This document shows, in pieces, positions 1 to 9,535 of a stretch of DNA of 64,000 bases (position 1 is the first letter of the stretch; each line of letters begins with the position of its first letter). Origin of the DNA: Pseudomonas fluorescens (GTDB taxonomy: Bacteria > Pseudomonadota > Gammaproteobacteria > Pseudomonadales > Pseudomonadaceae). A program made the position numbers and the translations under genes. The notes beneath the pieces are model-generated. The model was not told the origin of the DNA and searched no databases. It worked only from the letters and a program-made list of their open reading frames with translations. The stretch is from the NCBI RefSeq assembly GCF_005938625.1, contig NZ_VCNJ01000047.1, positions 56,399-120,398 of the forward strand, read 5' to 3'.

Positions 1-654
1 GCGCACTAGGGTGTCATCCACGGTGCCACTGGGAGTCCAGACGTGAATCACCATCGCGTCGCTGCTGGCCGGCGCACTCACTGCAGCAGGACTGGTCAGT
101 GGCAGCTGGTTTTTGAAGCGCACGGCTTGCCGCAACAAGGCGCAACCGGTGAGGAAGAGGCTCATGCCAATGCAAAACGGCACCGTGCCCTTATAAAGCG
201 TCGGGTACGGTTCAAGGATAAACACGCCGAAGCCGATTTCGAACAACCCCGCCAGCAACGACACTTGCCAGCCAACAAAGCGCACCACCACCGCAGCGGC
301 CAGCCGAAATACTCCATCGATTATGAAAGCCCCGCCAAACAGCACCGCCAGAATCAGCCCGGCAGCATGTTGCCGGTCGACGATCAGCAGTCCCAGCAAG
401 AGAAAAGCCAGCCCTCGCGCTCTGCGCAGGGCCGCAGCGGTCCCGGCTTGCGGTGCCGGCACCAGCAGCAGGATCAGGGCTTCGAGCAACAACAGATAGC
501 CGAAGAGATGCAGCGGAAAATACAGAACGCCGTCCAGCGCATCAATGAAGATGCCCACTCCGGCCGCGCCCCAGACAATGCCCGTCAGCGCCAGCGCGGA
601 CCAACGCTTGCGGACGAAGTCGTGACCGAGCAAGACCATACTCAAGCGAACCAT
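1..654 (-). CDS. DUF308/HdeD-like membrane protein (3' end outside window)
   Basis: The gene reads on the minus strand from an ATG at 654 off the left edge, giving 218 codons of open frame. The N-terminal ~170 residues are a run of hydrophobic helices (for example GIVWGAAGVGIFIDAL, LFGYLLLLEALILLLV, GLAFLLLGLLIV, GLILAVLFGGAFIIDGVF), the repeated-helix pattern of the DUF308/HdeD family. Near the edge the chain becomes soluble (VIHVWTPSGTVDDTLV), so a second domain probably begins there, but it is cut off and I do not assign it. HdeD relatives are inner-membrane proteins linked to acid resistance in enterics. A role here is inference. It is separate from tamB by about 120 bp. Confidence 0.7.
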   Translation of the reverse strand, partial: MVRLSMVLLGHDFVRKRWSALALTGIVWGAAGVGIFIDALDGVLYFPLHLFGYLLLLEALILLLVPAPQAGTAAALRRARGLAFLLLGLLIVDRQHAAGLILAVLFGGAFIIDGVFRLAAAVVVRFVGWQVSLLAGLFEIGFGVFILEPYPTLYKGTVPFCIGMSLFLTGCALLRQAVRFKNQLPLTSPAAVSAPASSDAMVIHVWTPSGTVDDTLVR

Positions 655-772
655 AGGCGTCTCTTTTGTTTTCGGGCAGCCGCCAACCGCGCAGCATTCA
701 AGTAGCGCAGAGTCTAATGCATTCAGCGAGAGCCGGATCGCAGCGATGCGACCCGGCCAGGGGAAACGCGCG

Positions 773-3700
773 TCAGAAATCGCGCTTGTAGAAGATATCC
801 AGCGAACTGGCGACGCCACTCGCCGCCTCGACATAGACCTTCTTGCTCAGCTTGTAGCGCAGCGCAATGGTGCTGGCCGGTTCAAACACGCCCACGCCAT
901 AACGCAAACTGAGCTTCTCGGTAATATTGCCGCTGGCCACCACACTGGTGGCATCGCCGCTGCCTGCAGTATCGAGCTGGAAGTCCTGAATCCCCAGGTC
1001 CTTGGCCAGACTGCTGGTGACTCCCGAACTGCCCATCAAGCCCAGTCCCAACGCCGCTTGCGCGAGCATGTTGTTGTCTTCGCCGTTGGTGCTCAGCGGT
1101 CGGCCGAGGACCAGATAGGAAAGCGCCTGCTCCTGACTCATCGCCGGTTCCGAGAAGATTTGTGTGGTCGGCTGCTCGGCGCTGCCGCTCAGGCGAATAC
1201 CGGCGATCACGTCGTCGGTCTGGCGAATCGCTTCGATGTCCAGATACGGCTGATCGAGGGGGCCGGCGAACAACAGACGTGCACGCCGCACTTGCAGGCG
1301 CTGGCCGTAGGCACTGTAGCGGCCGTCGTTGAGCCACAACTCGCCACGGGTGTCCATGTTGTCGCCGATGTGCACATGACCTTGCACATTGGCGGTCAGG
1401 CCAAAACCGGCGAAGGCCAGTTTGTCTTCGCCGACCACCACGTCGATGTCCATTTTCATCGCCATCGGTGGTTTGCCCTCTTCGGTCTGCGCGCCGACGA
1501 TGATCGTGTCATCGGAGACTTTTACCGTTGATGGCGGCAATTCACGCACGGTAATTTCACCTTTGGGCACTTGCACTTTGCCAGCGATTTTCAGCTCGTC
1601 GCCGGCCATGGAAATCTTCAGATCCGGCGCCACTTCGAGCTTGGCATAGGGCTCGACGGTGACCGGCAACTGCGTGCCTTTGAGCGCCAGATCGACCACC
1701 AACGCCTGGCCCCATGCGACGTTACCGTTGAGGCTGCCCTGCCCGCTCTTGCCGCTTTTCCAGCCGCCGTCGAGGCGTACCGATTCGCCGGCAATCAGGG
1801 CGGTGAGTTGCAGGTTCTGCAGCTCCATCGGCAACTCGGCGCCGGACACTTCGCCGTCGCTGAGTTGCACGGTGCCGTTGACCAGCGGCGCCAGCAGTCC
1901 GCCGGAAATCGTGCCGCTGCCATTCAGGCGCCCGGTGAGTTTTTCGACCATCGGCACAAACGGCCGCGCCACCGACAGATCCAGCCCACTGAGGCGGAAC
2001 GAGCCGCTTAGCGGTTTGTTTTTCGGCAGTGGATTGAGCTGCGCTTGCACCAGCAACTCGCCGAGTTTGCCGCCAACGAAATTGAGTTCGGTGTCGACGC
2101 GCTTGGGCGTGAGTTTGCTGGTGAGTTTCAGCGTCTGGTACGGGAAGTCCAGCCACTGATCCTTTTCCTTCATGCGCAGGGTGCCGCCGCTGGCGTCAAT
2201 GCTGACCACGCCGTTGGGGCCGCTGGCCGGCAGATCCAGTTGCAGATCGGCGTTGAGCTTGCCCTTCCAGGCAAAGTCTTTCGGCAACCACTGCGCGAGG
2301 CTTTCGATCGGGAACTGCTTGAGGTGGTAGCGCAGTTTCGGCTCTGGCATCAGCCGTTGGTCTTCACCGCACAGGCTGGCATTGCCGGACATCCAGCAAT
2401 GCGCGCCGAAGTTGATTTTGCCGTCGGCGAGACGTTCGAGTCTGGCCGGATTTTGCAGTTTCCAGTCCTGGCCACCGGCTTGAATATCGCCGCTGGCCAA
2501 TCGACCGCGCCAGTTACCCTTGTCCAGATTGCCATCCAGACCAAGGGCGAGTTTCAGCTTCGGCCCGATCAGGTCGAGGTTGAGTTTCTGGTTCTTGATG
2601 TCGCCTTGAGCGCTGGCGGTCAACACGCCCAGGTTGGTGTCACCAGCCTGAATGCCGCTGCCTTTCAGATCGATCTTCGCCCGTTGTGCACTGTCGAGGG
2701 TGGCATCGAGGTTGAGGCTTTGCAGACGATTGTCCTGGAAGACCAGTTGCGAACCTTGCAGGTCGAGTTTGCCCTGCGGCGCCTTCAACGTACCGGCCAC
2801 ATTGACCTGACCGTTGACCTGCCCGCGCAGTTGCGGCCAGAGCTGAGCCAGACGCGACAGCTTGATGTCGATCTGCCCGGTGAGTTTCTGTTGCAGGCTG
2901 CCCTTGCCGTTGATGCTGTTGTCGCCGAGGCGGATTTGCAGGGCGTTGAGATTCCACTGCTCGCCAGCGCCGTCAGCCTTGGCCTGGAGGATCGCCGGTT
3001 GCCCGCGCAGTTTGCCTTTGAGGTCGAGGTCGGCGGTGAGGCTCAGGCGCTCGTTTTTCATTTCGCCTTTGCTTTTCAGCGGCCCAGCGAGGGTGCCCGG
3101 CAACTCGGCGACCCAGTACGCCGGATTCAGCGCCGACAAATCCAGCGCCGTGTCCCAGGCAATGCCGTCGGCGAACTGAACGTTGACATGACCTTCAGCC
3201 TTGCCCTGCCCGGCTTGCATTTTCAGTTGCGGCAAGGCGATCTGTTTAAGACTGCCGCTGAACGGACTGCTCAGGGTAAACGCGCCCGCCGGACCATCCA
3301 GTGCGGCGGCGAAGTTGCCGAGGTATTGGCCGTCGGTGTAGGAGACTTCGCCAGTAAACGTACGCAAGGCGACTTGTGGCTCGTCGATTTCGTTATAGAG
3401 CCGGTGCCACGGGAAATCCTGCCAGTTGATATTGGCTTGGGCGCTGAGGCCTTTGCTCCAGTCAATACTGCCGGTGAGTTTCAGGCTTTGCTTGTCATTG
3501 GCCGTCAGGTCGAGGCCGGCGATCTGCGCGCCGCTGGCGTCGACTTTACCTTTGAGCAACAGCGCCACCGGGCCTTTATCGGCCGGCAGCGTGGCGTTGC
3601 CGTTGAGCTGGTAACCGTTTTTCAGGTCGCCTTCACCGGTCAACAGCAATTGATTGAGTTGCAGGGTGTCCGGCAGGTCGGCGCTCGGTTTGAACGCGTC

Positions 3701-4447
3701 GGAAGTGATGCGCACCTTGGCTGGCAGGTTTTCCACCAGCGGTTGCAACTCGCCGCTCAACTGACCATCGAGGTAACCCCGGCTGTCGGCGTGCAGGTTG
3801 AGGGTTTTCAGCAGATCGCCATCGACTTTCAGCGCCAGCGTCCACGGTTCATTGCCCGGCGATGGCAATGTCAGGTCACCGGCGATGTTCAGCGGCCAGT
3901 TACCGGTCGGCGCGAGGGTGCCGGATAGGTTCAGGCTGAGGTCGTCGCGCTGCAATTTGATGCTTTCAATCTGCATGCCCTGAGCAGTCCAGTGCGCTGC
4001 CAGTTGCAGGCCCTTGAGCTGTTCGCTGCCGTTGAACAGCAGGCTGCCGACTTGCACGTCGCCCAGCTCGATGGCCACCGGCAATTGCAGATCCGGCAGT
4101 TTGATCGGGCCGCTCTCGGTCGTCTCTTCGCTCGGCGGGAATTGCAGAATGACCTGGTCAGCCTTGAGCTGTTCGATGCACAAGGTCATGCGCGTCAGGC
4201 ACAGCGGTGACCAGGCGAAGATTGCCTTGTTCAGCTCGACGCGGCTGCTGTCCTGCTGCCACACCAGATGATCGGCGCTCCATTGCCCGCCGAGGCGACC
4301 TCGGAAATTCTCGACGCTGAGGCCCGGCACGAGGCCCAGCACCCAGCGGCTGCCGGCCGCCGTGCCGAGTACGGCGGTGACACTCAATACAATCAACAAC
4401 ACCAGCGCCAACAACGCCAGCGCCGTAATTTTCAAAACACGCTTCAC
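773..4447 (-). CDS. tamB: Translocation and assembly module inner-membrane component TamB
   Basis: The product is 1224 residues, close to E. coli TamB (about 1260). One N-terminal membrane helix (residues ~7-28) is followed by a very long beta-rich repetitive periplasmic region and a C-terminal DUF490/TamB domain that ends in an aromatic residue (FYKRDF). TamB spans the periplasm and works with the outer-membrane protein TamA, and TamB/AsmA-like proteins are also implicated in phospholipid transport to the outer membrane. Its start codon overlaps the tamA stop by ATGA (4444-4447), so the two are one translationally coupled unit. The large open frames on the opposite strand are shadows. Confidence 0.95.
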   Translation of the reverse strand: MKRVLKITALALLALVLLIVLSVTAVLGTAAGSRWVLGLVPGLSVENFRGRLGGQWSADHLVWQQDSSRVELNKAIFAWSPLCLTRMTLCIEQLKADQVILQFPPSEETTESGPIKLPDLQLPVAIELGDVQVGSLLFNGSEQLKGLQLAAHWTAQGMQIESIKLQRDDLSLNLSGTLAPTGNWPLNIAGDLTLPSPGNEPWTLALKVDGDLLKTLNLHADSRGYLDGQLSGELQPLVENLPAKVRITSDAFKPSADLPDTLQLNQLLLTGEGDLKNGYQLNGNATLPADKGPVALLLKGKVDASGAQIAGLDLTANDKQSLKLTGSIDWSKGLSAQANINWQDFPWHRLYNEIDEPQVALRTFTGEVSYTDGQYLGNFAAALDGPAGAFTLSSPFSGSLKQIALPQLKMQAGQGKAEGHVNVQFADGIAWDTALDLSALNPAYWVAELPGTLAGPLKSKGEMKNERLSLTADLDLKGKLRGQPAILQAKADGAGEQWNLNALQIRLGDNSINGKGSLQQKLTGQIDIKLSRLAQLWPQLRGQVNGQVNVAGTLKAPQGKLDLQGSQLVFQDNRLQSLNLDATLDSAQRAKIDLKGSGIQAGDTNLGVLTASAQGDIKNQKLNLDLIGPKLKLALGLDGNLDKGNWRGRLASGDIQAGGQDWKLQNPARLERLADGKINFGAHCWMSGNASLCGEDQRLMPEPKLRYHLKQFPIESLAQWLPKDFAWKGKLNADLQLDLPASGPNGVVSIDASGGTLRMKEKDQWLDFPYQTLKLTSKLTPKRVDTELNFVGGKLGELLVQAQLNPLPKNKPLSGSFRLSGLDLSVARPFVPMVEKLTGRLNGSGTISGGLLAPLVNGTVQLSDGEVSGAELPMELQNLQLTALIAGESVRLDGGWKSGKSGQGSLNGNVAWGQALVVDLALKGTQLPVTVEPYAKLEVAPDLKISMAGDELKIAGKVQVPKGEITVRELPPSTVKVSDDTIIVGAQTEEGKPPMAMKMDIDVVVGEDKLAFAGFGLTANVQGHVHIGDNMDTRGELWLNDGRYSAYGQRLQVRRARLLFAGPLDQPYLDIEAIRQTDDVIAGIRLSGSAEQPTTQIFSEPAMSQEQALSYLVLGRPLSTNGEDNNMLAQAALGLGLMGSSGVTSSLAKDLGIQDFQLDTAGSGDATSVVASGNITEKLSLRYGVGVFEPASTIALRYKLSKKVYVEAASGVASSLDIFYKRDF

Positions 4448-6171
4448 AGCTCAGGCCCCATGGAAAAGTGCAGCCGGATGCCGCCATCGTCGTCGAGTGC
4501 GTGGGCCAGATCGAGGCGGATCGGCCCCACCGGCGAGACCCAGCGCACACCAATACCGACCCCGGTCTTGAGGTTCGGCAGTTCGAGTTTGTTGAAGGAG
4601 TTGCCCTGATCGACGAAAGTCGCGACGCGCCATTTTTCGGCGATCGAGTATTGATACTCGACACTGCCGGCGACCATGTAACGCCCGCCGATCCGGTCAC
4701 CGTCGGAGTTTTTCGGCGACAGGCTCTGATAGTCGTAACCGCGCACGCTCTGATCGCCACCGGCAAAGAAGCGCAGCGATGGTGGAATCGAGTTGTAGCC
4801 GTTGGTGGCGCTGCCGCCGACCTGCACGCGACCGAGGAAGCGGTGCTTGTCGAACACGGTGGTCAGGCCTTTGACCAGCGCGGTGCCATATAAAAGGTTG
4901 TTGTCCGAGCCGAGGCCTTCCTTGGCCACTTTGCTTTCGAAGCTCAGGCGATAGCCGTTGTGCGGGTCGATGCGATTGTCGCTTTTCAGGTACGAGTAGC
5001 TGATGCCGGGCATCAGCAAGGTACTCAGGCCAGAATCGTCGCCGAGCTCATATTCTTCGCGCTGCCATTTCAGCGAGATCACTCGCTGCCAGCCGCTCGG
5101 TAATTTGCTGTGCCATTCCGGGCCAAAAGTCAGCAGCTTGCTCAGCGTGTCGGAGCCGTCGATGTCTTCGAATTGATAGCCGCCGGCCCAGCGCAGTTTG
5201 TCGGTCAGTGGCGGGTCGAGCGGGATGTCATAGAACAGCCCGACGTTTTGCCGTGGCGCCGACAGCTCGGCTTCCCAGCCATAACTGTCGCCTTGCGGGT
5301 TGACCCAGTGGCGGGTCCAGTTGGCTTTGATGCGCGGGCCGACGTCGGTCGAATAACCCAGGCCCAGACCCATAGTGCGCGGCTTGCGCGTGTCGAGTTT
5401 GACGTCCACGGGGATCACGTCATTCTTCGCTGTGGTCGGTGCGGCATCGACGCGCACGCCTTCGAAATAACCGCTCGATTGCAGGTCGCGATTGAGTTCA
5501 GCGATCAGCTCGGAATCGTACGGCTCGCCTTCCTTGAACGGCACCATGCGTTGCAGCAGGTCTTCGTCGAACGGCGTGTCGCCTTCGAATTTGACTTTGC
5601 CCAGCGCATAACGCGGGCCGCTTTCGAAGATCAGTTCGACATCGGCCACACCCGCGCGCGGGTCGACCATGAGTTTTTGACTGGTGAAATGGCCACTGAA
5701 GAAGCCGAAGCGTGAAGCCTGATTCTGAATAAGTCGTTTGGCGTCTTCGTAACGCCCATGATTGAGCACCGCGCCGGACTTGAGCACGTCGCTTTTCGGT
5801 ACACGAAAGGATTTGAGGGAAGCAGCCGGGCCGTCGACACGAATGGTAACGTTGCGCAGGCGAATCGGCTCGCCGGGATCGATGTTCAGCACCAGGCGCG
5901 GCTTGTCGCCGCCCTTGACGTCACTTTCAATCTGCGGCTGGTAGTAGCCCAACGCCTGAGCCGCTTTGCGCGCCTGCTCTTCGGCACCGCGACTGAAGCG
6001 CTGCAAGGCTTCTTCGTCACGATCGCCGAGGCTGCCGATATAGCCTTCTATATTGGCTTTAAGTTCATCGTTGGACGGCTTGATCCGCACGTCCAATTCA
6101 CTTTGCGCCAGCGCCGCGCAGCTGGATAACAGCATGAGCACGCCACTGGTAAATCTTCCTGGAAACTTCAT
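4444..6171 (-). CDS. tamA: Outer-membrane assembly factor TamA (Omp85 family)
   Basis: From the ATG at 6171 the protein is 575 residues, essentially the length of E. coli TamA. A signal peptide (MKFPGRFTSGVLMLLSSCA, ending near ALAQ) precedes POTRA-type repeats (~25-265) and a C-terminal 16-strand Omp85/BamA-type barrel containing RFFAGGDQSVRGYDYQSLSP, the VRGY lid-lock motif, and ending in SMGPEL. A longer reading from TTG at 6225 would bury the signal peptide, so 6171 is preferred. It is the first gene of the tamA-tamB operon and probably acts with TamB in inserting outer-membrane proteins such as autotransporters. Confidence 0.95.
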   Translation of the reverse strand: MKFPGRFTSGVLMLLSSCAALAQSELDVRIKPSNDELKANIEGYIGSLGDRDEEALQRFSRGAEEQARKAAQALGYYQPQIESDVKGGDKPRLVLNIDPGEPIRLRNVTIRVDGPAASLKSFRVPKSDVLKSGAVLNHGRYEDAKRLIQNQASRFGFFSGHFTSQKLMVDPRAGVADVELIFESGPRYALGKVKFEGDTPFDEDLLQRMVPFKEGEPYDSELIAELNRDLQSSGYFEGVRVDAAPTTAKNDVIPVDVKLDTRKPRTMGLGLGYSTDVGPRIKANWTRHWVNPQGDSYGWEAELSAPRQNVGLFYDIPLDPPLTDKLRWAGGYQFEDIDGSDTLSKLLTFGPEWHSKLPSGWQRVISLKWQREEYELGDDSGLSTLLMPGISYSYLKSDNRIDPHNGYRLSFESKVAKEGLGSDNNLLYGTALVKGLTTVFDKHRFLGRVQVGGSATNGYNSIPPSLRFFAGGDQSVRGYDYQSLSPKNSDGDRIGGRYMVAGSVEYQYSIAEKWRVATFVDQGNSFNKLELPNLKTGVGIGVRWVSPVGPIRLDLAHALDDDGGIRLHFSMGPEL

Positions 6172-6237
6172 AGGCGCGGATGCTATCACGGGCTTGGGAG
6201 CGTGATAGAACAGGAAATTTCCCAAGAAGTTCGATTG

Positions 6238-6888
6238 TCATGCTGTTGCAGTTTGTAACACCTGCGGATTGGCGTGGAAAAACACGTGTTCGCGCACCGG
6301 CCCGACAGCAACTTCGCCGATCTCTTGGTAACCCTGCCTTTTATAGAATTCCAGGTAGCGCGGGTTGCCGGTGTCGAGCACAACACCTTGCGAAGTTTCA
6401 TCGACCGCGCACCAGTTGTGTACGGCGGTCAGCAGTTGTTCGCCAAAGTGTTTGCCCTGGAATTGTGGGTGAATCCCCAGCAGCGGCAGCATGTGCACCG
6501 AATCAGTCGGCACGCAGGCGGAAACGGCATCGTGGTATTCCAGATAGCGGCGGGTGCAGCGAAAACCGGTGCTGAGCACCATGCGCAAACGCCACGCCCA
6601 ACTTTCGGTGATGCCCAGGCGTCGTTGCGGCGGCGCGATCAAAGCGATGCCGATCAGGCGATCGTTGACCAGCAGGCCGATCGCGGGCAGGTCCTGCAGA
6701 AAGTGTTGCTTGACCAGCTCACGCACCGTTGCCCGCACGCGTTGTTCGTAGCCGGGACGCTCGGCTTCGAACAGGTAACCGAAAGTCGGCTCGTGGCGAT
6801 AGGCCTGATAGAGCAGCGAGCGGGCTTCGCGGGAATAGCCGCGATCGAGCATATGAATGTCGGCGATGGCGGTCTGGGTTTCAGGCAT
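6238..6888 (-). CDS. GNAT-family N-acetyltransferase
   Basis: The 216-residue product carries the GNAT acetyl-CoA pyrophosphate loop in motif A (LLGIHPQFQGKHFGEQLL, residues ~145-162) followed by the beta5/alpha4 segment GVVLDTGNPRYLEFYKRQGYQEIG typical of the C-terminal half of the fold. Start at ATG 6888 is chosen because GGGGAG lies about 8 bases upstream. Longer readings run back into a REP sequence. The acceptor substrate cannot be read from the sequence. It lies next to, and in the same direction as, tamA, separated by 66 bp, with xthA diverging on the other side. Confidence 0.85.
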   Translation of the reverse strand: MPETQTAIADIHMLDRGYSREARSLLYQAYRHEPTFGYLFEAERPGYEQRVRATVRELVKQHFLQDLPAIGLLVNDRLIGIALIAPPQRRLGITESWAWRLRMVLSTGFRCTRRYLEYHDAVSACVPTDSVHMLPLLGIHPQFQGKHFGEQLLTAVHNWCAVDETSQGVVLDTGNPRYLEFYKRQGYQEIGEVAVGPVREHVFFHANPQVLQTATA

Positions 6889-7008
6889 GACGGTGATTCT
6901 CCCCGGGGCGCGTGCAAATGGCGGCGCTCTTGTTGGTACGAACCTTTTGCGGGTGGCGTGGTTCCCCACAGGTATAGACCAAGTCGGGATCTTCATCGAC
7001 TGGGCGGA

Positions 7009-7081
7009 CGCTATCGCGAGTAGGCGAAGGCCTACATTTGGAATGCGTTCCCCCTGTAGGAGTGAGCCTGCTCGCGATGGC
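7009..7081. repeat. REP pair, degenerate, outward facing
   Basis: A diverged REP half (7010-7035, CTATCGCGAGTAGGC...) is followed by an intact half in the opposite orientation (7053-7080, CTGTAGGAGTGAGCCTGCTC). It belongs to the same family as the other REPs in this window and sits in the gap between the GNAT gene and xthA. Confidence 0.7.
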
Positions 7082-7190
7082 GCCATTGCTGACAACACAA
7101 ATCCCACAGCCCAAAATGATTTCTCCCACCCCACACTGGCCCATCTCCCCCATGTCAGCTAGCATCGCCCTTTTGCCAGGACTGCCGACC

Positions 7191-8003
7191 ATGAAGATCG
7201 TTTCCTTCAACATCAACGGACTGCGTGCCCGTCCGCATCAGCTGGCAGCGCTGATCGAAAAACACCAGCCGGACGTGATCGGCCTGCAGGAAACCAAGGT
7301 TCACGACGACCAGTTCCCGCTGGAAGAAGTCCGCGCCCTCGGCTACCACGTGTACTTCCACGGCCAGAAAGGCCATTACGGTGTGGCGATGCTCTCGCGC
7401 CAGGAACCCATCGCCATCCACAAAGGTTTCGCCACCGATGAAGAAGACGCCCAGCGCCGCTTTATCTGGGGCACCTTCGCCGACGCCAATGGCGTGCCGG
7501 TGACGATCATGAACGGCTACTTCCCGCAGGGCGAAAGCCGCGACCATCCAACCAAATTCCCGGCCAAGCAGCGTTTCTACAGCGATCTGCAAGCACTGCT
7601 GGAAAGCCAGTTCCACAATGAACAGCCCGTGGTGGTGATGGGCGATGTGAATATTTCCCCGGAAGACTGCGACATTGGCATCGGCCCGGACAACATGAAG
7701 CGCTGGCTGAAAACCGGTAAGTGCAGCTTCCTGCCGGAGGAGCGCGAGTGGATGGCGCGCCTGAAAAACTGGGGTTTGACCGACAGCTATCGCCACCTGA
7801 ACCCGGACGTGACCGACATGTTCAGCTGGTTCGACTACCGCAGCCGTGGGTTTGAGGATGAGCCGAAGCGTGGCCTGCGCATTGATGTGATTCTGGCGTC
7901 CCATGGTTTGTTGCCGCGGGTGAAGGCGGCGGGCGTGGACTATGAACTGCGCGGGATGGAAAAACCTTCCGATCATGCGCCGATCTGGCTTGAACTCAGC
8001 TGA
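7191..8003 (+). CDS. xthA: Exodeoxyribonuclease III
   Basis: The 270-residue product matches the exonuclease III/AP endonuclease family (E. coli Xth is 268). Visible motifs in order: KIVSFNINGLRAR at the N-terminus, GLQETKVHDD with the metal-binding Glu (~34), YFPQGESRDHPTKFPAKQRFY, VVMGDVNISPEDCDIG with catalytic Asp/Asn (~151-153), RIDVILAS, and the terminal SDHAPIWLEL with the Asp-His pair. The ATG at 7191 begins exactly at the conserved MKIVSF. Upstream in-frame codons lie in REP-like sequence. It acts in base-excision repair at abasic sites and as a 3'-5' exonuclease. It appears monocistronic. Confidence 0.95.
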   Translation: MKIVSFNINGLRARPHQLAALIEKHQPDVIGLQETKVHDDQFPLEEVRALGYHVYFHGQKGHYGVAMLSRQEPIAIHKGFATDEEDAQRRFIWGTFADANGVPVTIMNGYFPQGESRDHPTKFPAKQRFYSDLQALLESQFHNEQPVVVMGDVNISPEDCDIGIGPDNMKRWLKTGKCSFLPEEREWMARLKNWGLTDSYRHLNPDVTDMFSWFDYRSRGFEDEPKRGLRIDVILASHGLLPRVKAAGVDYELRGMEKPSDHAPIWLELS

Positions 8004-8021
8004 TCCCAAGCCTTACGCAAT

Positions 8022-8118
8022 CCCTGTAGGAGTGAGCCTGCTCGCGATAGCGGTGGATCAGTCAATATCTAAGTTGATTGATCCACCGCTATCGCGAGCA
8101 GGCTCACTCCTACAGGGG
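8022..8118. repeat. REPIN (inverted REP pair), near-perfect hairpin
   Basis: Two REP halves in opposite orientation make a stem of about 40 bp (CCCTGTAGGAGTGAGCCTGC... against its complement ending TCACTCCTACAGGGG) around a loop of about 14 nt. It lies immediately downstream of xthA and is likely also to end or stabilise transcripts. Confidence 0.9.
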
Positions 8119-8191
8119 ATCGCTGTCATCTTTTGGTCATGCGCCTGACTTAATCTCCCCGGCAATCCCCTTGGCTTGATTCGGTGCCGGC

Positions 8192-9526
8192 ATGACCCTG
8201 CGTGTTCTGTGCGTGTTTCTCTTGAGTGCGTGGCTGACGGTTTCTGCCGCCCCCCTGCCCCTTCCTGAAAACGGCCCGGCGCTGCGCATTCAAGGCTCCA
8301 ACACCATCGGCGCCGAACTCGGCCCGGCTCTGGTCGAAGGTTTGCTGCAGGAACAAGGCCTGCTGAAAATCCACCGCGAAACCCCGGACACCGCCAACGA
8401 ACTGCGCATCGTCGGACAGACTGCTCAAGGCAAACGCGTGATCGTTGAAGTCGCCGCCCACGGTTCCAGCACCGGTTTTGCCGCATTGAAAAACGCCAGC
8501 GCCGATCTGGCTGCGTCTTCCCGCGAGATCAAAGACAGCGAGTTGCAGACTTTGCAATCGCTCGGCGATCTGAAAAGCCCCGCAGCCGAACAAGTCATCG
8601 CCATCGATGGCCTGGCGATCATCCTGCATCCCGATAATCCGCTGCAGCAACTGGACACTGAGCAACTGGCGCGGATCTTCGCCGGCGAAGTGAAAAGCTG
8701 GGAAGACCTCGGTGGGCGCGGCGGTGCGATTCATTTATATGCGCGGGATGATCAGTCCGGCACCTACGACACGTTTAAAGAACTGGTCCTTAGCCGGCGT
8801 GGGAAAAGTCTGAACAGCGCGGCGAAAAGGTTTGAGTCCAGCGAGCAATTGTCCGACGCGGTGAGCAGCGATCCGCAAGGCATCGGCTTCATCGGCTTGC
8901 CCTACGTGCGTCAGGCCAAAGCCGTGGCCATCGCCGATGGCGCGTCGCAATCAATGTTGCCGCAGAACAGCCTGATCGCCACAGAAGACTATCCACTGTC
9001 GCGGCGCTTGTTCTTCTATCTGCCACCCAACAGCAAAAATCCCTGGACACAGGCCTTGGTGACGTTTGCGCAAAGTCGTCAGGGTCAGGCGATTGTCGCC
9101 GCCAACGGTTTTATCAGCCAGACCGTGCACGCCATGAGCGTCGCGCCGAATGCGCTGATGCCCGAGGGTTATCAATCCCTCAGCCGTCACGCCCAGCGTC
9201 TGACAGTGAATTTCCGTTTTGAAGAAGGCAGCGCGAACCTCGACAACAAGGCGCGTCAGGATCTGGCGCGGGTGATCGACTATATAAAGAGGCATGACAA
9301 AAGCGAGCGTGCGGTGACACTGGTCGGGTTTGGTGATGCCAAGGATGACCCGGCACGGGCGGATCTGCTGTCGAAGCTGCGGGCGATGGCGGTGCGGCGG
9401 GAGTTGGTGAAGAACGGCGTGGTGTTGCGTGAGGTTCGTGGCTTTGGTGCGTTGATGCCGGTGGCGGCGAACAATGCGGATGAGGGGCGAATCAAGAATC
9501 GGCGGGTTGAGGTTTGGGTGTATTGA
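8192..9526 (+). CDS. PstS-like phosphate-binding domain fused to OmpA C-terminal domain
   Basis: A signal peptide (residues 1-19, ending VSAA) is followed by a PstS-type periplasmic-binding domain (~25-315) with the anion-binding loops IQGSNTIG, GSSTGFAAL and DDQSGTYDTF, and then an OmpA-like peptidoglycan-binding domain (~330-444; NFRFEEGSANLDN, LVGFGDAKDD, LSKLRAMAVRRELV, GRIKNRRVEVWV). The fusion suggests a cell-wall-tethered periplasmic phosphate or anion binder rather than an ABC-transporter feeder, since no pstCAB genes are near. It could be a phosphate sensor or scavenger. That is inference. Start ATG 8192 immediately precedes the signal peptide. Confidence 0.85.
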   Translation: MTLRVLCVFLLSAWLTVSAAPLPLPENGPALRIQGSNTIGAELGPALVEGLLQEQGLLKIHRETPDTANELRIVGQTAQGKRVIVEVAAHGSSTGFAALKNASADLAASSREIKDSELQTLQSLGDLKSPAAEQVIAIDGLAIILHPDNPLQQLDTEQLARIFAGEVKSWEDLGGRGGAIHLYARDDQSGTYDTFKELVLSRRGKSLNSAAKRFESSEQLSDAVSSDPQGIGFIGLPYVRQAKAVAIADGASQSMLPQNSLIATEDYPLSRRLFFYLPPNSKNPWTQALVTFAQSRQGQAIVAANGFISQTVHAMSVAPNALMPEGYQSLSRHAQRLTVNFRFEEGSANLDNKARQDLARVIDYIKRHDKSERAVTLVGFGDAKDDPARADLLSKLRAMAVRRELVKNGVVLREVRGFGALMPVAANNADEGRIKNRRVEVWVY

Positions 9527-9535
9527 TATTCGCCA

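Noticed and set aside
2045..3928. Long 627-codon open frame on the plus strand, antisense to tamB
   Set aside because: Shadow of GC-rich coding DNA in the repetitive TamB gene; no recognisable domain, and its codons mirror those of tamB.
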